Source: Methylococcaceae bacterium UBA6146
GTDB lineage: Bacteria > Pseudomonadota > Gammaproteobacteria > Methylococcales > Methylomonadaceae
DNA: 64,000 nucleotides
Reading direction: 5' to 3'
NCBI GenBank assembly: GCA_002422395.1
Contig: DIUY01000001.1
Span: 1 to 64,000 of the forward strand
The position numbers were made by a program, and so were the translations under genes. Numbering within the stretch: position 1 is the stretch's first letter; the number at the start of each line of letters is the position of its first letter. The notes under the pieces are model-generated. The model made no database searches, was not told where the DNA came from, and saw only the letters and a program-made list of their open reading frames with translations. This document shows, in pieces, positions 1 to 7,256 of the stretch.

Positions 1-192
1 TGTCCTGGTTAGTGTAGCCACATCACCCTTCAAACTTTATTGGAGCATTCATCGCTTCAAATGACTATGAGGTATACGCACCTTGCGCCTGATTATATGA
101 ACCAAGCAAAAGAACTTAACCCTTTGCAAAGTGGAAAGATTATGGAAAGGTTAATGGCGGGCATAAAAAAACCAGTCGATACAAGTATCTAA
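1..192 (+). pseudogene. Tyrosine recombinase (phage-type integrase), 3' remnant
   Basis: The frame ending in TAA at 190-192 reads TLQTLLEHSSLQMTMRYTHL and on to a 44-residue tail, the hallmark end of a tyrosine integrase: the LLGH-type histidine followed by the catalytic tyrosine in MRYTHL. Upstream the frame is closed by TAG at 10-12, while SWLV, which normally lies about eleven residues before LLGH, is in another frame at 3-14. The spacing between the two is also too short. So the gene is frameshifted with a small deletion and is cut by the window edge. Its 3' end faces the 3' end of tRNA-Lys, the usual position of an integrase beside its attachment site, so it is probably the relic of an element lying to the left. 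Confidence 0.75.
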
Positions 193-198
193 CTGGTT
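165..198 (-). terminator. Rho-independent terminator of the tRNA-Val/tRNA-Lys transcript
   Basis: On the minus strand a 7-bp stem (192-198 with 170-176) is followed by seven T residues (171-165). It lies 18 bases past the tRNA-Lys 3' end and overlaps the last codons of the integrase remnant. Confidence 0.7.
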
Positions 199-215
199 GA
201 TTTATATTTAATTTA

Positions 216-291
216 TGGTGGGTCGCATGCGATTCGAACGCATGACCATCGCATTAAAAGTGCGGTGCTCTACCGGCTGAGCTAGCGACCC
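216..291 (-). tRNA. tRNA-Lys (anticodon UUU)
   Basis: A 76-nt cloverleaf on the minus strand. The acceptor arm pairs 285-291 with 220-226, discriminator A is at 219 and an encoded CCA at 218-216. The anticodon loop CTTTTAA gives UUU, and the T-loop TTCGAAT is present. It is transcribed after tRNA-Val from the same promoter. Confidence 0.95.
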
Positions 292-364
292 TAAAATTTT
301 TAGATTATAAAAATAATTTTTTTATTTTTCAACTTTTTTGAAAAGCTGCAATATATAATTTATT

Positions 365-441
365 TGGTAGGCGCGGTTGGACTCGAACCAACGACCCCCA
401 CCATGTCAAGGTGGTGCTCTAACCAACTGAGCTACGCGCCT
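365..441 (-). tRNA. tRNA-Val (anticodon GAC)
   Basis: A 77-nt cloverleaf on the minus strand. The acceptor arm pairs 435-441 with 369-375, discriminator A is at 368 and an encoded CCA at 367-365. The anticodon loop TTGACAT gives GAC, and the T-loop TTCGAGT is present. It is the first gene of a two-tRNA transcript. Confidence 0.95.
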
Positions 442-468
442 GAAGCGTGCTTAACTTCAGAGCCGACT

Positions 469-497
469 ATTATGCCTATAAATTTTAGATTTTGCAA
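469..497 (-). promoter_or_regulatory. Sigma-70 promoter of the tRNA-Val/tRNA-Lys operon
   Basis: On the minus strand TTGCAA (497-492) and CATAAT (474-469) are separated by exactly 17 bases, about 28 bases ahead of the tRNA-Val 5' end. Spacing and position suit a strong stable-RNA promoter. Confidence 0.75.
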
Positions 498-755
498 GCA
501 ATTATATCTTCGAATCAGAGCAATCACACTATCCCTATTCCTTGTGGGTGGGCATGGAAGAGTGTTTTTCGAGGGGAAGATGGCATCAGCGCTTTTCGGG
601 GAGCGTTCCTGGGTTGTACCAGTCGGGCGGACAAATCTGCCTGGACGGTAACACCCAGCGAGGCAGTCGTGTCGGCGATAAGGCCGTACATTTGCCATGC
701 ACAACCATCACATCCAATCTGCCGGACAGTTGACCGCTTATCTCGGCTTGATAAC

Positions 756-840
756 AAAACGACTGCGCGTCTTTCACCCTCTGGGGCGCAAGTGAGGACG
801 GGCAGCCGTAGCCCTAAAACTTTTGAGTATGCACTTAAGT
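756..840 (-). repeat. Dispersed hairpin repeat, copy 1 (interrupted loop)
   Basis: Read on the minus strand this matches the element at 36024-36091: a conserved lead (CATACTCAAAAGTTTTAGGG) followed by the CGRCTGC...GTCCTCA hairpin. Here about 20 extra bases separate the two arms, so only the outer arms pair. It sits between htpG and the tRNA operon. Confidence 0.7.
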
Positions 841-849
841 TATTGGGTA

Positions 850-880
850 AAAAAAGGCCGGGATAAACCCGGCCTTTTTT
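850..880. terminator. Bidirectional rho-independent terminator downstream of htpG
   Basis: A GC-rich 7-bp stem (856-862 with 868-874) with a 5-base loop is flanked by A-run 849-855 and T-run 875-880. It can therefore work on both strands. The htpG stop codon is five bases away. Confidence 0.85.
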
Positions 881-884
881 GATC

Positions 885-2834
885 TTAATGCAGCAAGCCC
901 TGCAACAAGCCATTCAGCTTATGTACAAACGCTGCCGGATCGTCCAACTGGCCGCCTTCGGCCAGGATGGCCTGGTCGAACAGGATGTGCGTCAGGTCGG
1001 CGAAACGGGCGTCGTCTTGCTCGTCTTTCAATTTGCTGACTAAAGGATGGGTCGGGTTGAGTTCGAAAATCGGTTTTCTGCCGAAGTTCATGGATTGGCC
1101 CGCTTCTTTCATGATGCGTTCCATGTTCAGGCTCATGCCGTAGATGTCGGAGACCAGACACGCAGGCGATTCGGTCAGGCGGTGGCTTAAGCGCACTTCG
1201 CTGACTTTATCGGCCAGTACCTCCTGAATTTGTTTGAGCACGCTTTCAAAATCGTGAGTGATTTCTTCCTGGGCTTTTTTGTCTTCTTCGCTGTCCAGTG
1301 CCCCCAAATCCAAATCGCCTTTAGCAACCGATTGCAAATGTTTGCCGTCGAATTCGCTTAATGAAGACACCAGCCATTCGTCGATACGGTCGGACAACAG
1401 CAACACTTCGATGCCTTTTTTGCGGAAAATTTCCAGATGCGGGCTGTTTTTGGCGGCGGCAAAACTGTCGGCGGTGACATAATAAATTTTGTCTTGGCCT
1501 TCTTTCATGCGGCTGACGTAATCTTCCAACGACACATCCTGTTTGCTGTTGTCGGTATGGGTTGAAGAAAAACGCAGCAATTTGGCAACGCGGTCTTTGT
1601 TGGCATGGTCTTCAATCGGGCCTTCCTTGATGACATTGCCGAATTCTTTCCAGAACGTTTCGTATTTTTCCGGCTCGTTTTTCGCCAAATTTTCCAGCAT
1701 GCCCAACACTTTTTTGACCGCGCCAGATTTGATGGTGTTGATCTGTTTACTTTGTTGCAGGATTTCCCGCGAGACGTTCAGCGGCAGCGAGTTGGCATCA
1801 ATAATACCTTTGATGAAACGCAAGTAACGCGGCATCAGTTGTTCGGCATCGTCGGTGATGAATACTTTGCGGATGTACAGTTTGACGCCGTGCTTGTGGT
1901 CGCGGTCCCATAAATCGAACGGCGCGCGGCCTGGCACATACAGCAACAAGGTGTATTCGTTAACGCCCTCGACTTTGCTGTGGACGTGGGTCAGCGGGTC
2001 CTGGAAATCATGGCCGACATGTTTGTAGAACTGGTTGTAGTCGTCGTCGGAAATATCCTGGCGAGCTTTGGTCCATAACGCCGACGCGCTGTTGATGGTT
2101 TCCTCGACGATTTCAGCAACCGGTTTGGCTTTTTCTTCGCCTTCAGCAGCTTCTTCCTCTTCCATTTCCGGCATTTCCGGCATGACCTCTTTGTCCATGA
2201 CGATAGGCAGCGAGATATGGTCGGAGAATTTTCTGACGATGCCGCGAATACGGTAACCGTCCAGGAATTCGCTTTCGGCTTCTTTCAAATGCAGCACGAT
2301 TTCCGTGCCACGCGTGGCTTTTTCCACCGATTCCAAGGTGTAATCGCCCTCACCTGCCGATTCCCAGCGCACGCCTTCGCTTTTGTCAGCGCCGGCTTTA
2401 CGGGTAGTTAAAGTCACTTTGTCGGCAACGATAAACGCCGAGTAGAAACCGACGCCGAACTGGCCGATTAATTCGCTGTCTTTAGCTTGGTCGCCGGTTA
2501 AGGCTTCAAAAAACTGTTTGGTGCCGGATTTGGCAATCGTGCCGATATGTTCCTGCACTTCTTCGCGGCTCATGCCGACGCCGTTGTCGATAATGCTAAT
2601 GGTGCGTTTGTCTTTATCGAATTCCAGGCGGATTTTCAGCTCGCTGTCGCCTTCGTACAGGCTTTCGTTGGACAAGGCCAGAAAGCGCAGTTTGTCGGCC
2701 GCGTCAGAGGCGTTGGAAATCAATTCACGTAAAAAGATTTCCTTGTTGCTGTACAGGGAATGGATCATCAAGTGCAGCAGGTGTTTTACTTCGGTTTGAA
2801 AACCTAAGGTTTCTTTGTGTGCTTCAACGGTCAT
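885..2834 (-). CDS. htpG: Chaperone HtpG (bacterial Hsp90)
   Basis: A 649-residue cytosolic ATP-dependent chaperone, close to the usual bacterial length. The N-terminal GHKL ATPase is clear: the ELISNASDA helix with catalytic E37 and N41, DNGVGM around 83-88, GTIAKSGT around 98-105 and GQFGVGFYSAF around 122-132. The charged linker is short (KEVMPEMPEMEEEEAAEGEE), followed by the middle and C-terminal dimerisation domains. I start at ATG 2834 because MTVEAHKETLGFQ is the family N-terminus and AGGAAC precedes it; longer in-frame extensions read through the promoter. Expression is expected to be heat-inducible from the sigma-32 promoter at 2884-2912. The gene is monocistronic, with its own terminator. 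Confidence 0.97.
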   Translation of the reverse strand: MTVEAHKETLGFQTEVKHLLHLMIHSLYSNKEIFLRELISNASDAADKLRFLALSNESLYEGDSELKIRLEFDKDKRTISIIDNGVGMSREEVQEHIGTIAKSGTKQFFEALTGDQAKDSELIGQFGVGFYSAFIVADKVTLTTRKAGADKSEGVRWESAGEGDYTLESVEKATRGTEIVLHLKEAESEFLDGYRIRGIVRKFSDHISLPIVMDKEVMPEMPEMEEEEAAEGEEKAKPVAEIVEETINSASALWTKARQDISDDDYNQFYKHVGHDFQDPLTHVHSKVEGVNEYTLLLYVPGRAPFDLWDRDHKHGVKLYIRKVFITDDAEQLMPRYLRFIKGIIDANSLPLNVSREILQQSKQINTIKSGAVKKVLGMLENLAKNEPEKYETFWKEFGNVIKEGPIEDHANKDRVAKLLRFSSTHTDNSKQDVSLEDYVSRMKEGQDKIYYVTADSFAAAKNSPHLEIFRKKGIEVLLLSDRIDEWLVSSLSEFDGKHLQSVAKGDLDLGALDSEEDKKAQEEITHDFESVLKQIQEVLADKVSEVRLSHRLTESPACLVSDIYGMSLNMERIMKEAGQSMNFGRKPIFELNPTHPLVSKLKDEQDDARFADLTHILFDQAILAEGGQLDDPAAFVHKLNGLLQGLLH

Positions 2835-2883
2835 TTTACTGTTCCTGAATTTAAAAAATAATGTGAATGTGAGTAGCCCCAGA

Positions 2884-2912
2884 ATGTGGGGATGGCGTGG
2901 CTTTTTTTCAAG
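2884..2912 (-). promoter_or_regulatory. Sigma-32 (RpoH) heat-shock promoter of htpG
   Basis: On the minus strand CTTGAAA (2912-2906) is followed, after 14 bases, by CCCCACAT (2891-2884). The known RpoH consensus is CTTGAAA, 11-16 bases, CCCCATNT, so this matches almost perfectly. It lies 50 bases upstream of the htpG ATG. Confidence 0.85.
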
Positions 2913-3018
2913 GATTGGGCAACCAAGCAATATCAATGCTGGAGAACCCGCCGCCCTAGCCGTATTAAAAATGATTTACCATACACGCAACCTTCTTTTA
3001 AACGAACAGAAAAACATT

Positions 3019-6000
3019 ATGTTACCCAAAGTCTGGCTGAAACAATTTCTTGAATCCAAAGACCACACCAAGCCTGATGACCACCCGCTTTACCGCTATC
3101 GAATGGGCAATGATGACTTTGAATCTTTAAAAATAACGCTAAAAACATCGGCTATGCTAGGTGTCGCCAATCTGATAAATGTAACCGGCTGGAATGCGGC
3201 GTTTGTCATTTATGCCGCCGAATGGTGGCGGCGGGAATATGACGGCAGTTCGTGGAAGTGGGAAAACCTGTTTAAATCATTTGGGGCGGATGTTAACGAA
3301 CTGTCAACCACACAACGCAACTTGATTGTTGAAACCGGGCTGCGTTATTGGCGGCGCGATGTCAAGATTATCAACGGTAGTTCCCGTTATTTGGGGACGA
3401 TAGCCACCGAAGGCGGCTTGCCGCTGAACCAACTCAAGAATGCCAAAAACGACTGGTTAAGTCGGGTATTCAAGCAAGTCATCCCGAAATTCACACGCTT
3501 GCAACAAACGGGTATTGATGCCGCCGAGCTTATCGCCGAATGCGAGTACATACCGAAAACCTATCGAAGCCAGAGAGAAATTCATGCGATTTTAGGCGAT
3601 ATGGTCACAATGGTAGTCAATCTTAAACGGGAATATCAACTGCAAGACCGCGATAAGCCAGACAGCTATTTGGATGAACATGCACCTGCTTGGCGTGACC
3701 GATTTCCTTTGCCAATAGATGATACGGTTGGCGCAGCACTGCTTTCTGACATGATAGCTACCGCCGCTAAAGCGGATGACACGTTGGCAATGCCCATGCG
3801 GAGCAACCGGCGGCTAGGCGATGATGGCTCAGTACAATTGCAACTGGAGTTTGCAGGCTTTATCGCCCTTGAAAACCTAAAATTCGCTGAAGCTGAAACA
3901 GTTCCAGGCAGGGTTGAAGTTGAATTGATCGGCAGCGATGGCACAGCCCGGCAGTTAGGAATCGCTTTAAAAACCAATTACAAACAAAAGCCCTCTTTAC
4001 AAATGCCCAAGCGACCCGCGACTATCAAAGGTGGGGCCGCTTTGTTGGGCTACAGCATCCGTTTCAAACATCTGGCCGACACATTAAAAGAAATCCCGTT
4101 GATTGGCGGCGAAGCGTTGGCCAACGATGTGCCTTGGGTCTTTGTGCAACGTGACGGGCAGTGGCAATTGGCAGGGCTAGCCAGCTTCAACACCCGCGCC
4201 TTGCAAGTCCGGGTGCTTTATTCTGACAATTGGACGTGTGAACATACCGATGGGCAAAGTTTGCCAACCACAATGCCTAACACCGCGTTACTAGAGGCAA
4301 GCGGCACACTGCGTTTATCGGACAACGAAGGCAATATTTTCACCATCAAAACCGCGCAGACACGCGCCTCGGATTATTACTACCTGGAAGGCAAAAAGCT
4401 AGGTTTTGCCAGCAATCCTAGCGAATCTTATATTGGCTTGCCCACTTTGCGCTGTACTGACCCAGAAACTGGCAACAGCCAAACCATCCCCGCCGCCAAA
4501 CTGACCGCCCGTCCGGTCAATAGCAAACAAATTTGGCAGCCCTTGGCCTACATCATGCGTGGCATTTACGAAATTCGTTTAGTCGAGCAAGGCGCGATTG
4601 TATTCCGTAAAAAATGTGTGCTCTTGCCCGAAACCTTCGCAATCCGTTTCAAGCCGTCAGCAAATTCTTTGGACGGTACGATTTTCTTCGACGTTATCGG
4701 CAATGCAAAAATTATCTGTGAATCAGCGATAGAACATAACATCAGCCAAGAAAATGGGGGTTACCGTCTTGACCTGTTTGCCGATCAAACACCGCCCAGC
4801 CAAGTTAAAGTCGCTTTGCGCTGGCAAGGCATGGCTGAAATGCTCACATTGAGCTTGCCGTACCCGGCACGGGGCGGTCAGATCATAGATGCAGAAGGCA
4901 ACAGACAATCTTCAGGCCAGCCGATGTTCCAAGACCAATTACACGGTGTCCGTTTGCGCTTGTTTAACGAACAGCCGAACTGGAAACGCCATTTGCAAAT
5001 TGACTTTACACTGGTTGACAGTAGCTTGGACGATTTGCGCGACCTTCGCTTTTTCGCCAAATTGGAGAAAAAAGGCGCGGTAATTGAGCTGGCAGTCATT
5101 GACTATTTGGACTGGATTAAAACCTTGCTGGCAGTCAGCAGCAATCTGGATAGCACGGTGCAATTGACGGTTTATGAAAATGGCGCGGAATTACTCAAGG
5201 CAAGAATTGCCCGTTATGCGTATTCTTTGCAACGCATTCTGGCACAAGGCACAATCGGACTCAGCCAACCTAACCATGCCCGTTTATCTTATGACGTGCT
5301 GATTGGCATAGCGCTAAAGGCGATGCGCCTGTCCCAGCCTGAGCAAGATCACATCGAATTGGAGGTGCAACAATCGGCTGGCACGCCGACAGGAAGCTGG
5401 CTGTTCCAGCCCGAAAAACGGGTGGCGGAACCTTGGCTGATTTATCCGGTGGCAAAATCAACGCTACCGTTGCGCCCGATTTTATGGGCGGTAGGCTATG
5501 AACCAGACGCACCGTATCATTCGGACACCGATGTTTCGGTCTTGCACAGCGCGGTGAAAATCGGCCCAACCGAAGCCAGGCAAGAAGCCATCAAACGTAT
5601 TTTGCTAGCGATGAGCAAAGATTTCAGCCACAGCGGTTGGGGATATTTGCAGCAACTTTGGCGGCATTGCCCGCATTTGCCGCTAAGCAGCTTTGATGTT
5701 TGGATAATCGCTGTGACCGAACCCCAAATCCTAGCGGCGTTGGTCTTGCAAATGGATGCCGCCTTGATTGAAAAACTCACCATCGAGCTTCCGGTGTTTT
5801 GGGAATTGCTACCCTTGGCGGATTGGCTGGCGGTCTATTCAGCCTATCAAGAACATTTAAAACAAATTGGCCTAGACGAAGCGGATTTGCCTAACTTCAT
5901 GGCAAAACGCATCGACAAAATAGCGGCGGCTTGTGAATCTTTGGAGGTGGTGGCGAAAATACTTAAACGTTCGCTGTGCGGCATTCAACACCAAGACCTT

Positions 6001-6369
6001 CAAATAAGATTTTTGTCACCCGAACAACTCGCGCAAATGCTCGGCGAACAAAGGCAAGAACTGGACAGACGACAAGCCGACAGCGATTGGCCAACTGCGT
6101 TAAAACAAGAGCTTTCCAGTACATGGCAACAATTAAATCGTAATCAACAACTTGGCTTGGATTTGGAAAATATGTCAGAACACCACCGCGCCGTTGTCGC
6201 CCTACCCGTTCTGTTAGCGATACGATGCGCCGATACAGGCACATTAGAAATGGACGCAAACAACGCACCCTCCATTTTTAAACTAAAATGCCTAAAAACC
6301 TTTGATGAAGACTGGTTTAATACGGTTTTTAAATGGGCTTTGGCGTATTTGTCGCAGCAAAACCACTAA
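3019..6369 (+). CDS. druH: DruH-like large protein of a type III Druantia-like defence locus
   Basis: A 1116-residue protein with no catalytic motif I can name. The N-terminal 60-110 residues carry an aromatic stretch (AAFVIYAAEWWRR); the middle looks beta-rich, and the C-terminal third is helical with many Leu, Gln and His residues. No signal peptide or membrane segment is visible. The assignment rests on size and context: a hypothetical protein of about 1100 residues beside a roughly 2090-residue DUF1998 helicase is the DruH-DruE pair of type III Druantia. The start is uncertain: ATG 3019 gives a sensible N-terminus (MLPKVWLKQFLE), ATG 2971 is a longer alternative, and neither has a strong Shine-Dalgarno. 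The gene is divergent from htpG. The three small ORFs after it follow with almost no gap. Confidence 0.6.
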   Translation: MLPKVWLKQFLESKDHTKPDDHPLYRYRMGNDDFESLKITLKTSAMLGVANLINVTGWNAAFVIYAAEWWRREYDGSSWKWENLFKSFGADVNELSTTQRNLIVETGLRYWRRDVKIINGSSRYLGTIATEGGLPLNQLKNAKNDWLSRVFKQVIPKFTRLQQTGIDAAELIAECEYIPKTYRSQREIHAILGDMVTMVVNLKREYQLQDRDKPDSYLDEHAPAWRDRFPLPIDDTVGAALLSDMIATAAKADDTLAMPMRSNRRLGDDGSVQLQLEFAGFIALENLKFAEAETVPGRVEVELIGSDGTARQLGIALKTNYKQKPSLQMPKRPATIKGGAALLGYSIRFKHLADTLKEIPLIGGEALANDVPWVFVQRDGQWQLAGLASFNTRALQVRVLYSDNWTCEHTDGQSLPTTMPNTALLEASGTLRLSDNEGNIFTIKTAQTRASDYYYLEGKKLGFASNPSESYIGLPTLRCTDPETGNSQTIPAAKLTARPVNSKQIWQPLAYIMRGIYEIRLVEQGAIVFRKKCVLLPETFAIRFKPSANSLDGTIFFDVIGNAKIICESAIEHNISQENGGYRLDLFADQTPPSQVKVALRWQGMAEMLTLSLPYPARGGQIIDAEGNRQSSGQPMFQDQLHGVRLRLFNEQPNWKRHLQIDFTLVDSSLDDLRDLRFFAKLEKKGAVIELAVIDYLDWIKTLLAVSSNLDSTVQLTVYENGAELLKARIARYAYSLQRILAQGTIGLSQPNHARLSYDVLIGIALKAMRLSQPEQDHIELEVQQSAGTPTGSWLFQPEKRVAEPWLIYPVAKSTLPLRPILWAVGYEPDAPYHSDTDVSVLHSAVKIGPTEARQEAIKRILLAMSKDFSHSGWGYLQQLWRHCPHLPLSSFDVWIIAVTEPQILAALVLQMDAALIEKLTIELPVFWELLPLADWLAVYSAYQEHLKQIGLDEADLPNFMAKRIDKIAAACESLEVVAKILKRSLCGIQHQDLQIRFLSPEQLAQMLGEQRQELDRRQADSDWPTALKQELSSTWQQLNRNQQLGLDLENMSEHHRAVVALPVLLAIRCADTGTLEMDANNAPSIFKLKCLKTFDEDWFNTVFKWALAYLSQQNH

Positions 6370-6389
6370 CACCTTTGGGGGATTTGACC

Positions 6390-6563
6390 ATGAAAACCAT
6401 CTTGCTAGAAATTGAGGATAAAACCTACCAAACGGTTTTGGACTTTATCAAGCTATTGCCGGAAAACCGTTGCCGGATTATTGAAGACGATAACCTGTCA
6501 GAAGGCGAATATCAGCCTATCCAAGCCTACCAAACCCAAATGGGAGTAACAAACCATGATTAA
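6390..6563 (+). CDS. Small protein at the head of a toxin-antitoxin cassette
   Basis: A 57-residue protein (MKTILLEIEDKTYQTVLDFI...) preceded by a strong GGGGGA ribosome-binding site; I use ATG 6390 for that reason. It starts 20 bases after the DruH stop and overlaps the next gene by 8 bases, so all are likely co-transcribed. Short acidic proteins beginning with a beta strand and a helix (the 'xxLPENxxxIIEDD' type) often lie upstream of PIN or RelE toxin modules, where they may act as antitoxins or repressors. That role is inference; no DNA-binding motif is obvious. Confidence 0.65.
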   Translation: MKTILLEIEDKTYQTVLDFIKLLPENRCRIIEDDNLSEGEYQPIQAYQTQMGVTNHD

Positions 6564-6792
6564 CATTGCCATCCACAACGAGCAAAACGTAACCTTGGCT
6601 CAGCAACTAGGCCAGCACAAAGATTTGCAAGAAACCGTGGAAAAAGCCTTAAGCCTTTACCTACAATACTTGCAACAACAAAAAAATGCGGCAAAGCAAC
6701 GGACTGTTGGCGAATATATCGGAAAAATTGTCATTCACGACGATTTCGACGCCCCGTTAGGCGATGACTTCTGGCTGGGCGGGCAAGGATGA
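6556..6792 (+). CDS. Antitoxin partner of PIN-domain toxin (VapB/DUF2281-like tail)
   Basis: A 78-residue protein overlapping its neighbours on both sides (8 bases upstream, 4 bases with the toxin). The N-terminal 60 residues are helical and Gln-rich. The C-terminus ends in DDFDAPLGDDFWLG, a motif typical of antitoxins paired with PIN toxins, where this acidic-aromatic tail occupies the toxin active site. Overlap with the toxin start implies translational coupling with the antitoxin first. The exact antitoxin family is not certain. Confidence 0.8.
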   Translation: MINIAIHNEQNVTLAQQLGQHKDLQETVEKALSLYLQYLQQQKNAAKQRTVGEYIGKIVIHDDFDAPLGDDFWLGGQG

Positions 6793-7178
6793 AAATTTTG
6801 CTGGATACCCATGTGTTTTTATGGCTGAGGACACAGCCAGACAAAATCCCGCCACAGGTGCTGGCGGCTTACCATGACATCACTAATGACGTGTTCTTGA
6901 GCATAGCCAGCATTTGGGAAATGCAAATCAAACACCAATTAGGCAAGTTGGAATTGACCATGCCGCTGGCGCAACTGATAGACGAACAAACTAACGCTAA
7001 TGGTTTACAAATCCTTGCCATTGATCAGCGGCACATTTTTGCGTTGGCAGAATTGCCTTTCCATCATAAAGACCCATTCGACAGGCTAATTTTGGTGCAA
7101 TCACAATTGGAAAACCTGCATTTGTGCAGTGCCGATGGCATTTTTTCCGACTATGGAGCGGCGGCGTTGTTTTGGTAA
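6789..7178 (+). CDS. vapC: PIN-domain ribonuclease toxin, VapC-like
   Basis: A 129-residue type II toxin. The PIN fold is recognisable from MKILLDTHVFLW with acidic D6, E44 in the SIWEMQIK helix, D95/D98 in HHKDPFDRLI and D116 in CSADGIFSDYG. Together these make the magnesium-binding site of an endoribonuclease that usually cuts tRNA or rRNA. The ATG overlaps the antitoxin stop by 4 bases. It lies between the DruH-like and DruE-like genes, 78 bases before the latter, an uncommon place for a toxin-antitoxin module and possibly a guard or a late insertion. Confidence 0.9.
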   Translation: MKILLDTHVFLWLRTQPDKIPPQVLAAYHDITNDVFLSIASIWEMQIKHQLGKLELTMPLAQLIDEQTNANGLQILAIDQRHIFALAELPFHHKDPFDRLILVQSQLENLHLCSADGIFSDYGAAALFW

Positions 7179-7256
7179 ATTTTTGCCATTTTGCTTGAAA
7201 CGTCCTTCATCAAACATCCTTTTCGCATAGCTTCACAGCCAACCTAACCGTTCTCC

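Larger units (their letters stand above)
442..884. other. Non-coding interval between tRNA-Val and htpG
   Basis: This stretch holds the tRNA promoter (469-497), a copy of a dispersed hairpin repeat (756-840) and the htpG terminator (850-880). Several overlapping open frames cross it on both strands, but none has a ribosome-binding site or recognisable protein features. I see no gene here. Confidence 0.6.

Noticed and set aside
432..913. Several overlapping open frames on both strands between tRNA-Val and htpG
   Set aside because: They cross a tRNA, a repeat copy and a terminator, have no ribosome-binding site and no domain-like sequence.
7179..7256. Heat-shock-type TTGAAA motif before the DruE-like gene (around 7195)
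   Set aside because: CTTGAAA occurs but no CCCCAT-like -10 follows at the right distance.
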